The notes beneath the pieces are model-generated. The model searched no databases. It was not told the DNA's origin and saw only the letters and a program-made list of their open reading frames with translations. The position numbers and the translations under genes were made by a program. 5,297 bases of DNA from Candidatus Phaeomarinibacter sp. (lineage in GTDB: Bacteria; Pseudomonadota; Alphaproteobacteria; CGMCC-115125). Position 1 is the first letter of the stretch; each line of letters begins with the position of its first letter. Below, piece by piece: positions 1 to 5,135 of the stretch. The stretch lies in assembly GCA_028279995.1 (NCBI GenBank), contig JANQMQ010000117.1, positions 1 through 5,297 of the forward strand. Direction: 5' to 3'.

Positions 1-178
<178 letters not shown>

Positions 179-187
179 GGCAGTCTG

Positions 188-826
188 ATGAGTTCGCTTG
201 TTGTCGCCATTGACGGGCCCGCCGCTGCCGGGAAGGGGACCATTGCCAAGGAACTGGCGAGGACGCTCGATCTTGCCTACCTCGATACGGGCTCACTCTA
301 TAGAGCGGTGGCCCATGCGGTGATCCTGGCGGGCGGTGACCCTGCCAGTGATGAAGCAGCGGCCCACGCGGCAAAGACGCTGGACATTGAAGCCATCGAC
401 CAGACCGCCATACGCACCCGAGAGGTCGGCAGCGCCGCCTCTCTGGTAGCTGCCAAGCCGCAGGTGCGCGCAGAACTGCTGGAAACCCAGCGGCGCATCG
501 CCAAACACCCGCCTGCCGGCAAGGCCGGGGTGGTGATGGACGGGCGGGACATCGGCACGGTCGTTTGCCCGGACGCGGACGTGAAACTCTACGTGACGGC
601 CTCGGACGATGCCCGTGCCCACCGACGGTGGCTGGAACTGAGCCAGGCGGACCCGGATCTGACTGAAAAACAGGTGCTCGCGGACCTCACCGAAAGGGAC
701 CGCCGGGACAGTGAAAGGGCCACCTCGCCGCTGGTGCAGGCTGAGGATGCAACCTTGCTCGACACCACCAATTTGAGTATAGAAGCGGCGATCCAAGCGG
801 CGCTCGATATTGTCGGGCGGCGATAG
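188..826 (+). CDS. cmk: Cytidylate kinase (CMP/dCMP kinase)
   Basis: Cmk phosphorylates CMP and dCMP with ATP to the diphosphates, feeding pyrimidine nucleotide pools in the cytoplasm. The 212-residue protein opens with VVAIDGPAAAGKGT, whose P-loop (GPAAAGKGT, residues 10-18) binds ATP. YLDTGSLYRA (31-40) matches the CMP-binding segment with its Ser/Tyr-Arg. VVMDGRDIGTVVCPDA (115-130) is the family GRDxGTVV signature. ERDRRDSERATSPL (169-182) is the arginine-rich LID. LDTTNLSIEAAI (191-202) is the usual C-terminal motif. Length is slightly below the roughly 225-230 residues of the E. coli type, with no key motif missing. ATG 188 is preferred because the P-loop then sits at the normal distance from the N-terminus; a purine-rich GGGTAGGGCAG stretch that overlaps the aroA stop can serve as ribosome binding site. 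It follows aroA by 9 nt and precedes rpsA, the conserved proteobacterial order. Confidence 0.97.
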   Translation: MSSLVVAIDGPAAAGKGTIAKELARTLDLAYLDTGSLYRAVAHAVILAGGDPASDEAAAHAAKTLDIEAIDQTAIRTREVGSAASLVAAKPQVRAELLETQRRIAKHPPAGKAGVVMDGRDIGTVVCPDADVKLYVTASDDARAHRRWLELSQADPDLTEKQVLADLTERDRRDSERATSPLVQAEDATLLDTTNLSIEAAIQAALDIVGRR

Positions 827-835
827 TCAGGTTTC

Positions 836-854
836 TTAAGGGAGTTACTCTTAA
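836..854. repeat. AT-rich inverted repeat just after cmk
   Basis: TTAA-GG-GAG-TTA-CTC-TTAA forms two arms of 7 paired bases (TTAA+GAG against CTC+TTAA) with two bulged G residues and a 3-nt loop. It starts 9 nt after the cmk stop. There is no following T-tract, so it is a poor intrinsic terminator. It could be an operator or part of the rpsA promoter region. The two TTAA boxes resemble CtrA half-sites, but they are 11 nt apart rather than the 7 of the CtrA consensus. Confidence 0.4.
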
Positions 855-907
855 CTAACCGCTGTCTGACGCCACTCATCATATTGCCGTCGCAAGGTGT
901 GAAGGAC

Positions 908-1032
908 CCCGAAAAACGGGAGAATTCGCGCCTTTTTCATTGGTGAGACGCCGCTGAGAACGGATCAGCACGACCCTAAAAAGCCGCGACCCAAGCGGAA
1001 GACCGCCGGAGACAACCGTGCGGCCCGAAAAA
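908..1032 (+). repeat. Three CCCKAAAAA nonamers in the rpsA leader
   Basis: CCCGAAAAA occurs at 908-916 and 1024-1032 and CCCTAAAAA at 974-982, with starts 66 and 50 nt apart. The first copy places its A5 tract in the loop of a CCCG/CGGG hairpin (908-920). The third directly follows the strong hairpin at 1003-1023 and ends 15 nt before the ribosome binding site. Copies 1 and 3 share the longer match CCCGAAAAAC. Function is unknown; single-stranded A-rich tracts are plausible contacts for S1, which is known to bind A/U-rich RNA. Confidence 0.6.
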
Positions 1033-1047
1033 CTCAAGACTGCTACT

Positions 1048-1051
1048 GGAG
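1048..1051 (+). promoter_or_regulatory. Ribosome binding site of rpsA
   Basis: GGAG lies 9 nt before ATG 1061. This clear Shine-Dalgarno core supports the chosen start. It contrasts with E. coli rpsA, whose Shine-Dalgarno is known to be weak and whose initiation relies on leader structure. Confidence 0.7.
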
Positions 1052-1060
1052 CAACCATTT

Positions 1061-2773
1061 ATGTCATCAACTGCGGCCGATCCCGGCCTGAACCCGACCA
1101 CCGACGATTTTGAAGCCCTCCTGATGGAGAGCCTTGAAACCACCCACATGACGGAAGGCTATGTTGTCAAAGGCACCGTCACCGCCATTGAAAACGACAT
1201 GGCGATTGTGGATGTGGGACTTAAGACCGAAGGCCGCGTGCCTTTGAAGGAATTTGCAGCCCCCGGCCAGGACCACGGTCTGACAGTCGGTGGTGAAGTG
1301 GAGGTCTATCTCGAGCGCGTGGAAAACGCGATGGGTGAAGCCGTCCTCTCCCGCGATAAGGCCCGTCGCGAAGAAGCCTGGGAGCTTCTCGAAAAGGCCT
1401 TCGAAGCCAACGAACGTGTCGACGGCCACATCTTCGGCCGCGTCAAGGGCGGCTTTACGGTGGATCTCGGCGGCGCTGTCGCCTTCCTGCCGGGCAGCCA
1501 GGTCGATATCCGTCCGGTGCGCGATATCACACCGCTCCTCAACATCACCCAGCCCTTCCAGGTGCTGAAGATGGACCGCCGCCGCGGCAACATCGTGGTG
1601 TCCCGCCGTGCCGTGCTGGAAGAAACACGGGCCGTACAGCGTGCGGAACTCGTCGAGAACCTCACCGAAGGTCAGGTCCTCGAAGGCGTGGTCAAGAACA
1701 TCACTGACTACGGTGCGTTCGTGGATCTGGGCGGCGTCGACGGCCTCCTGCACGTCACCGACATTGCATGGCGCCGTGTGAACCACCCGACGGACGTCCT
1801 GTCCATCGGCCAGACGGTCAATGTGCAGGTCATCAAGGTCAACCAGGAAACCCAGCGCATTTCGCTTGGCATGAAGCAGCTTGAAGCTGATCCCTGGGAT
1901 GGCGTGGAAGCCAAGTACCCGGTCGATCTCAAGATCAAGGGCCGCGTGACCAACATCACCGATTACGGCGCATTCGTTGAGCTGGAGCCGGGCGTTGAAG
2001 GTCTTGTCCACGTCTCTGAAATGAGCTGGACCAAGAAGAACGTGCATCCGGGCAAGATCGTTTCCACCTCTCAGGAAGTGGAAGTGATGGTGCTGGAAGT
2101 GGACCCCGTGAAGCGGCGCATCTCGCTTGGTCTCAAGCAGTGCCTCGACAATCCGTGGTCGTCCTTCATGGCCAACTTCCCGCAGGGCACTGAAGTTGAA
2201 GGCGAGATCAAGAACATCACCGATTTCGGTCTGTTCGTTGGCCTCGACGGCGACGTGGACGGCATGGTCCACCTCTCCGACCTCGACTGGAACCGCTCCG
2301 GTGAAGAAGCCATCACCGACTACAACAAGGGCGACATGGTGAAAGCCGTTGTCCTCGATGTGGACCCGGACAAGGAGCGCATCTCGCTCGGCATCAAGCA
2401 GCTGGGTGGCGATCCGTTTGAATCTGTTGGCGATATCCGCCGCGGTGAAGTCATCACCGTGACCGTCACCAACGTTGAGGAGAACGGTCTGGAAGTGTCT
2501 GTGGGTGAAGAGCAGTTCAGCTCCTACATCCGCCGCTCCGAGCTCAGCCGTGACCGCGCCGAGCAGCGTCCTGACCGCTACAATGTGGGCGACAAGATCG
2601 ACGCCCGCGTGACCCAGATCGACAAGGCCTCGCGCCGCGTGTCCCTGTCGATCAAGGCCAAGGAAATTGCCGAAGAGAAGGAAGCCGTCGAACAGTATGG
2701 TTCGACCGATAGTGGTGCTTCTCTTGGTGACATCCTTGGTGCGGCCCTCAAGGGCAACAAGGACGGCGAATAG
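1061..2773 (+). CDS. rpsA: 30S ribosomal protein S1
   Basis: S1 binds mRNA leaders and helps the 30S subunit start translation, especially on structured or weak-SD messages. The 570-residue protein has six S1 (OB-fold) repeats at about 33-99, 118-183, 205-273, 290-358, 377-447 and 462-533. Domains 3-5 are the most alike: each has N-I-T-D-Y/F-G-x-F-V (213-221, 298-306, 385-393), then G-L/M-x-H-x-S/T-x (228-234, 314-320, 401-407), and ends in R-I-S-L-G-x-K-Q. Domains 1 and 2 are divergent, as expected for the ribosome-docking part. Domain 6 lacks the GLxHxS motif and has SSYIRRSELS instead. The tail GSTDSGASLGDILGAAL (547-563) is typical of alphaproteobacterial S1. Length and domain count are normal. 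ATG 1061 has GGAG 9 nt upstream. Codons 4-570 contain no TTA, CTA or TCA, consistent with very high expression; the only two TCA codons are codons 2 and 3. A strong terminator follows. Confidence 0.98.
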   Translation: MSSTAADPGLNPTTDDFEALLMESLETTHMTEGYVVKGTVTAIENDMAIVDVGLKTEGRVPLKEFAAPGQDHGLTVGGEVEVYLERVENAMGEAVLSRDKARREEAWELLEKAFEANERVDGHIFGRVKGGFTVDLGGAVAFLPGSQVDIRPVRDITPLLNITQPFQVLKMDRRRGNIVVSRRAVLEETRAVQRAELVENLTEGQVLEGVVKNITDYGAFVDLGGVDGLLHVTDIAWRRVNHPTDVLSIGQTVNVQVIKVNQETQRISLGMKQLEADPWDGVEAKYPVDLKIKGRVTNITDYGAFVELEPGVEGLVHVSEMSWTKKNVHPGKIVSTSQEVEVMVLEVDPVKRRISLGLKQCLDNPWSSFMANFPQGTEVEGEIKNITDFGLFVGLDGDVDGMVHLSDLDWNRSGEEAITDYNKGDMVKAVVLDVDPDKERISLGIKQLGGDPFESVGDIRRGEVITVTVTNVEENGLEVSVGEEQFSSYIRRSELSRDRAEQRPDRYNVGDKIDARVTQIDKASRRVSLSIKAKEIAEEKEAVEQYGSTDSGASLGDILGAALKGNKDGE

Positions 2774-2783
2774 GTCCTTCGCC
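2765..2783 (+). other. Small hairpin with the rpsA stop codon in its loop
   Basis: GGCGAA (2765-2770) can pair perfectly with TTCGCC (2778-2783), leaving the 7-nt loop TAGGTCC that begins with the rpsA stop codon. A second perfect 6-bp hairpin, TCGGCC-ACACA-GGCCGA, follows at 2798-2814, ahead of the terminator. Either may only be 3'-UTR structure that protects the message from exonucleases; no function is established. Confidence 0.4.
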
Positions 2784-2830
2784 AATCTGCTGGAGGGTCG
2801 GCCACACAGGCCGAACTGATACGACATCAT

Positions 2831-2868
2831 ACTGGCGGCGGGGATATCACCCTGCCGCCAGTTTTGTT
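2831..2868 (+). terminator. Rho-independent terminator of rpsA
   Basis: Arms ACTGGCGGCGGGG (2831-2843) and CCCTGCCGCCAGT (2850-2862) form a 13-bp stem with a single G-U wobble and the 6-nt loop ATATCA, followed by the T-rich tract TTTTGTT (2862-2868). It starts 58 nt after the rpsA stop. Stem length, GC content and T-tract make this a strong intrinsic terminator. It implies that rpsA transcription mostly ends here and that ihfB has its own promoter. Confidence 0.92.
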
Positions 2869-3064
2869 CTAGGGCACGGGATTGGCCCTGCCCGGTGCTT
2901 ACTGACACTGCGTCAAAGTGACACCAACGTCATGTTTCCCAGCAACCGCAAGGAATGTGACAGATAAGCCCTTGAAAATGCTGACCTTGTTGCGTCCGCA
3001 CAACTTGACGACCCCAGTCCCCTCGGGCATCGTTGCGGTCTGAGGCACTAGGGACAAGGGCCTG
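2869..3064 (+). promoter_or_regulatory. Gene-free interval upstream of ihfB, likely promoter/operator region
   Basis: No supported ORF lies here. In some alphaproteobacteria a gene such as sppA sits between rpsA and ihfB, but this 196-nt stretch is too short for one. A strong terminator just upstream means the ihfB promoter should be here. CTTGAC at 3004-3009 resembles an alphaproteobacterial -35 box, but the hexamer 17 nt further on (CATCGT) is a poor -10, so the promoter is not located with confidence. Five TGAC and two GTCA tetramers fall within 2903-3009, and a near-consensus IHF site lies at 2965-2977. The ihfB ribosome binding site is AAGGG at 3056-3060 (4 nt from ATG) or GGGA at 3051-3054 (10 nt). 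Confidence 0.5.
2965..2977 (-). promoter_or_regulatory. Candidate IHF-binding site upstream of ihfB
   Basis: TAAGCCCTTGAAA matches YAANNNNTTGATW, the reverse complement of the E. coli IHF consensus WATCAANNNNTTR, at every specified base except A for T at 2976. It lies about 90 nt before the ihfB start. IHF subunit genes are known to be negatively autoregulated in E. coli, so an autoregulatory site is plausible here. One-mismatch matches to this consensus do arise by chance in a few hundred bases at a non-negligible rate, hence low confidence. Confidence 0.3.
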
Positions 3065-3457
3065 ATGATTAAATCAGAACTCGTACAGCGGTTGGCGCAG
3101 GCCAATCCGCATCTGTATCAACGCGACGTCGAGCGTATTGTCGGCACGATCTTCGAAGAGATCGCGCAGGCGCTGGCAAACGGCGATCGGGTGGAGCTGC
3201 GTGGCTTCGGCGCGTTCTCCGTCAAGACAAGGCCGGCACGCACAGGCCGTAACCCCCGCACCGGTGAACCGGTGGAGGTGGAAGCGAAGTCGGTGCCGTT
3301 CTTCAAAACCGGCAAGGAGCTGCGCGAGCGGCTGAACCGGCGCCCGCTTGGAACGCCGGACGCGGCGCCTGAGGCAAATGACGGCGCTGAGACAAGCCAG
3401 CCGGACAATGACGACCTGCGGCGTGACCTCACGACCAATGTTGCCGCCGGCGAATAG
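3065..3457 (+). CDS. ihfB: Integration host factor subunit beta
   Basis: IhfB pairs with IhfA to form a sequence-specific DNA-bending protein of the HU/IHF family, used in nucleoid organisation, sigma-54 promoters, replication and site-specific recombination. The 130-residue protein begins [17 protein letters not shown] and has the helical dimer body at 1-40. The beta-sheet saddle follows, with [15 protein letters not shown] (42-56). The arm is [16 protein letters not shown] (59-74), whose Pro64 in GRNPRTGE is the intercalating proline. [15 protein letters not shown] (77-91) closes the fold. The core matches IHF-beta (TKSEL start, RGFG) better than HU. Residues about 98-130 form an acidic, Ala/Asp/Glu-rich, probably disordered extension absent from the 94-residue E. 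coli protein. The ATG start gives the family-typical N-terminus. A terminator separates it from rpsA, and lapA follows. Confidence 0.96.
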   Translation: MIKSELVQRLAQANPHLYQRDVERIVGTIFEEIAQALANGDRVELRGFGAFSVKTRPARTGRNPRTGEPVEVEAKSVPFFKTGKELRERLNRRPLGTPDAAPEANDGAETSQPDNDDLRRDLTTNVAAGE

Positions 3458-3486
3458 CCAGCTGCCCCTGACGGCCACCAATGCTC

Positions 3487-3529
3487 CGGCAGCCTGCCTG
3501 CCTTTGCAGGCGGTAGCAGTGACCTGCCG
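3487..3529 (+). other. Nested inverted repeats after ihfB
   Basis: An inner hairpin pairs CTGCCTGC (3494-3501) with GCAGGCGG (3506-3513), 8 bp including one G-U, around the tetraloop CTTT. It is enclosed by a second perfect pairing, CGGCAG (3487-3492) with CTGCCG (3524-3529). There is no T-tract, so it is not a classical intrinsic terminator. It starts 30 nt after the ihfB stop and could be an ihfB 3'-end structure, an attenuating element before lapA or a small RNA-like fold. Confidence 0.4.
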
Positions 3530-3571
3530 TCTGCGCTAGCATCTGTGCGCGCCGGGTGACCCGTCTAGGCG

Positions 3572-3589
3572 TTCAAGTGAAACTTCGAA
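3572..3589. repeat. Short inverted repeat just before lapA
   Basis: TTC-AAGT-GAA-ACTT-c-GAA gives 7 paired bases with a 3-nt centre and one bulged C. It ends only a few bases before the AAGG that probably serves lapA as ribosome binding site. A second small palindrome, CGGGT-G-ACCCG, lies at 3553-3563. Either could be an operator half-site pair or weak mRNA structure; no known regulator is recognised. Confidence 0.25.
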
Positions 3590-3598
3590 AAAGGCTGT

Positions 3599-3991
3599 GT
3601 GTTCGTGACGTTGAAGACCTGGTTCATTCTTCTGCCCTGCGCTGTGATTGGTGTCGTACTCACGCTGGCGAACATGGTGCCGGTTCAGTTCAGCCTTGAT
3701 CCCTTTTCTTCAACCCGCCCGGCGCTTGCCGTGACTGTGCCGCTGATCGTCGTGATCATGGGCGCGTTTCTGGCCGGTTTGCTGGCAGGCGGCCTGGGTG
3801 CCTGGATCGGTCAGGGCGGCCATCGCAAGGGCGAACGGGTGGCCAAGCGTGAACTCAAGCGCGTACAGAAGCAGCAGGACGCCGCCAACTCAAATCGTGT
3901 GGATCAGGCCGGCACGGCGGTGGCCATAGCGCCGCCATCAACCCCGTCTCTTCCGGCGCAGACTGCTCATGCGTCTCGTAACGGCGGCTGA
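3599..3991 (+). CDS. lapA: LapA-domain (DUF1049) inner-membrane protein
   Basis: LapA-family proteins are small two-helix inner-membrane proteins. In E. coli LapA works with LapB in controlling LPS synthesis through LpxC turnover; the role in alphaproteobacteria is less certain. This 130-residue protein has a first hydrophobic helix at about 8-26 and the family motif A-N-M-V-P-V-Q-F-S-L-D-P-F at 24-36. A second helix at about 43-70 ends in small residues (AGLLAGGLGAWIG). A basic amphipathic stretch (KGERVAKRELKRVQKQQ, 77-93) probably lies in the cytoplasm, and a Pro/Ala/Ser-rich tail ends the protein. The start is GTG 3599 or, in frame, GTG 3605. AAGG at 3591-3594 is 4 nt from the first and 10 nt from the second, so the shorter form is at least as likely. 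ihfB-lapA is a conserved pair; no lapB follows here. The end overlaps the next gene by 23 nt. Confidence 0.85.
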   Translation: MFVTLKTWFILLPCAVIGVVLTLANMVPVQFSLDPFSSTRPALAVTVPLIVVIMGAFLAGLLAGGLGAWIGQGGHRKGERVAKRELKRVQKQQDAANSNRVDQAGTAVAIAPPSTPSLPAQTAHASRNGG

Positions 3992-4949
3992 AATAAACCA
4001 GGCGCTGGACGTCCGTTCCCTTATGGAACGGCTGCGGTCAGCCTTTCGCGCTGATATCGCGAACCCGCAGCGCACCCTTCACCACATTGAATCGAGCCTT
4101 GGCCCGGACCAGCCCGGGGTCGGAGATCTGATGCTGATGCCCGCCTGGGTCCGCAGCACGGCACGCCAGGGTGACATGAGCGGGCGGCGCGGCTTTATCG
4201 GGGTCAAGATCCAGTCGGTCTTTCCCGACAACCGGACCAATGGCGTCCCCTCACTGACCGGTGTCTATGTGCTGATGTCCGGCCGCACCGGCGAACCTGT
4301 GGGGCTCCTGGACGCGCCGACACTCACCGCCTGGCGCACCGCTGCCGCGTCCGCCCTGGCAACCACCTATCTGGCGCGGCAGGACGCCGAACGTCTGCTT
4401 GTCGTCGGCGCGGGCGCGCTGGTGCCCCATCTCATCAGGGCCCACGCGGAGGCGCGTCCCGTGTGCAATGTACTGATCTGGAACCGCACACCGGCAACGG
4501 CTGAGAAACTCGCCAGACGCCTGTCCCGCCCGGACATGAAAGTCGCTGCGACGACGGATCTCGAGGGGGCCGTGCGCGGGGCGGATATCATCTGTACGGC
4601 CACCGGCAGCACCACCCCCCTGATCAGGGGGGAATGGCTCGAGCCCGGTGTGCATCTGGATTGCGTTGGCGGCTATCGGCCCGACATGCGCGAAGTGGAT
4701 GACGAAACTCTCTCCCGCGCCCGTGTCTTCGTTGACACACGCAGTGGTGCCATGAGCGAGGCGGGAGACATCATCGCCCCCCTTGAGAGCGGTGCGATCA
4801 CCGCGGAAGACATCACAGCTGATCTGCATGATCTGGCGCGCGGCGAAAAGGCCGGGCGGCGTTATCACGACCAGATCACCCTGTTTAAGTCCGTCGGCGT
4901 GGCGCTTGAAGACCTGGCGGCGGCGACATTGGCGTTTGAAAGGACCTAA
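3969..4949 (+). CDS. Ornithine cyclodeaminase/mu-crystallin-family NAD(P)-dependent enzyme, substrate uncertain
   Basis: The family includes ornithine cyclodeaminase, alanine dehydrogenase of the archaeal type, cyclic ketimine (pyrroline/piperideine-2-carboxylate) reductases and mu-crystallin. The 326-residue protein is full length. GFIGVKIQSVFPDN (75-88) carries the conserved substrate-binding lysine (K80). GEPVGLLDAPTLTAWRTAAASA (108-129) carries the conserved arginine (R123). LLVVGAGALVPHLIRAH (143-159) is the Rossmann dinucleotide loop, with WNRTPATAEKLA next. ADIICTATGSTTPLI (205-219) is the next family motif. VGGYRPDMREVDDETL (233-248) stands where true ornithine cyclodeaminase has GGDCPGKTE, so the catalytic Asp appears replaced by Tyr236. 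That favours a ketimine reductase or dehydrogenase-like activity over ornithine deamination. ATG 3969 yields the usual start (RLVTAAEIN). It lies inside the lapA end with no clear Shine-Dalgarno, suggesting translational coupling. Family is secure, substrate is not. Confidence 0.88.
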   Translation: MRLVTAAEINQALDVRSLMERLRSAFRADIANPQRTLHHIESSLGPDQPGVGDLMLMPAWVRSTARQGDMSGRRGFIGVKIQSVFPDNRTNGVPSLTGVYVLMSGRTGEPVGLLDAPTLTAWRTAAASALATTYLARQDAERLLVVGAGALVPHLIRAHAEARPVCNVLIWNRTPATAEKLARRLSRPDMKVAATTDLEGAVRGADIICTATGSTTPLIRGEWLEPGVHLDCVGGYRPDMREVDDETLSRARVFVDTRSGAMSEAGDIIAPLESGAITAEDITADLHDLARGEKAGRRYHDQITLFKSVGVALEDLAAATLAFERT

Positions 4950-5035
4950 CTCCTTCCAGGCCGTGATGTTGCGGCTCGACACGGGCAAGGGGCTATCTGC
5001 TGTGGCACCTTAAACCCGTAATACAAAGCCTGACT

Positions 5036-5050
5036 CCGCGCTTTTCGCGG
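5036..5050 (+). terminator. Weak terminator-like hairpin after the OCD-family gene
   Basis: CCGCG-CTTTT-CGCGG is a perfect 5-bp GC stem with a 5-nt loop, 86 nt after the stop of the upstream gene. It is followed by GCTATGC rather than a T-run, so termination efficiency would be low on this strand. It is the only terminator-like structure seen in the 186-nt gap (4950-5135), which otherwise holds no supported ORF and no clear promoter. Confidence 0.3.
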
Positions 5051-5120
5051 GCTATGCTTCCTGCTGACAGGCCGACGACTGGCGCCAAATGACCAGCGCG
5101 GACCGGAGGAAATGAAACGA

Positions 5121-5127
5121 GGGAGGG
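5121..5127 (+). promoter_or_regulatory. Ribosome binding site choosing the dioxygenase start
   Basis: GGGAGGG lies 8 nt before ATG 5136. An in-frame ATG at 5112 is preceded by GGAGG at 5105-5109, only 2 nt away and too close for normal initiation. The spacing therefore favours ATG 5136. Confidence 0.55.
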
Positions 5128-5135
5128 CGGGTGTC

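Larger units (their letters stand above)
827..1060 (+). promoter_or_regulatory. Gene-free cmk-rpsA interval: probable rpsA promoter and structured 5' leader
   Basis: No convincing ORF is present. The first part (827-885) is relatively AT-rich and holds an inverted repeat at 836-854. No clean -35/-10 pair was found; CATATT at 880-885 is -10-like but has no good -35 at 17 nt. The second part can fold into several small hairpins. CCCG/CGGG at 908-911/917-920 has an AAAAA loop. GCTGA/TCAGC pairs at 953-957/965-969. CCGC/GCGG pairs at 984-987/995-998. The strongest is CCGCCGG with CCGtGCGG at 1003-1009/1016-1023 (7 bp, one bulged T, loop AGACAA). Three CCCKAAAAA nonamers are embedded. In E. coli the rpsA leader is structured and is the target of S1 autoregulation, so a similar role is inferred here. 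No T-rich terminator follows cmk, so readthrough from aroA-cmk is possible. Confidence 0.55.

Noticed and set aside
293..796. A 167-codon minus-strand frame over cmk
   Set aside because: It is in register with the well-supported cmk gene and arises from the same codon bias; no ribosome binding site or recognisable domain was seen.
836..858. A CtrA-type box (TTAA-N7-TTAA) after cmk
   Set aside because: Two TTAA boxes are present, the second as TTAAC, but they are 11 nt apart instead of 7, and they are explained as arms of an inverted repeat.
1694..2245. Repeated DNA segments near 1697, 1952 and 2213 that look like tandem repeats
   Set aside because: They encode the N-I-T-D-Y/F-G-x-F-V strand of S1 domains 3, 4 and 5, spaced 255 and 261 nt; this is the normal domain repetition of the protein, not a recent duplication.
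1067..2908. A 613-codon open frame on the minus strand covering all of rpsA
   Set aside because: It is in exact codon register with rpsA and stays open only because rpsA codons 4-570 avoid TTA, CTA and TCA, whose complements are stops. Its protein (His/Asp/Val-rich) shows no recognisable domain, and it would have to be transcribed through the rpsA terminator region.
2899..3105. A 68-codon minus-strand frame in the ihfB upstream region
   Set aside because: It runs into the ihfB coding start, has no recognisable domain, and the region is better explained as promoter/operator DNA.
4251..4988. A 245-codon minus-strand frame over the OCD-family gene
   Set aside because: The plus-strand protein has clear family motifs throughout; the antisense product resembles nothing I recognise and is typical of high-GC shadow frames.
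5112..5135. ATG 5112 as the start of the dioxygenase gene
   Set aside because: It is in frame, but its GGAGG is only 2 nt away. ATG 5136 has GGGAGGG at 8 nt and gives the usual family N-terminus; the extra residues MKRGRAGV match nothing expected.
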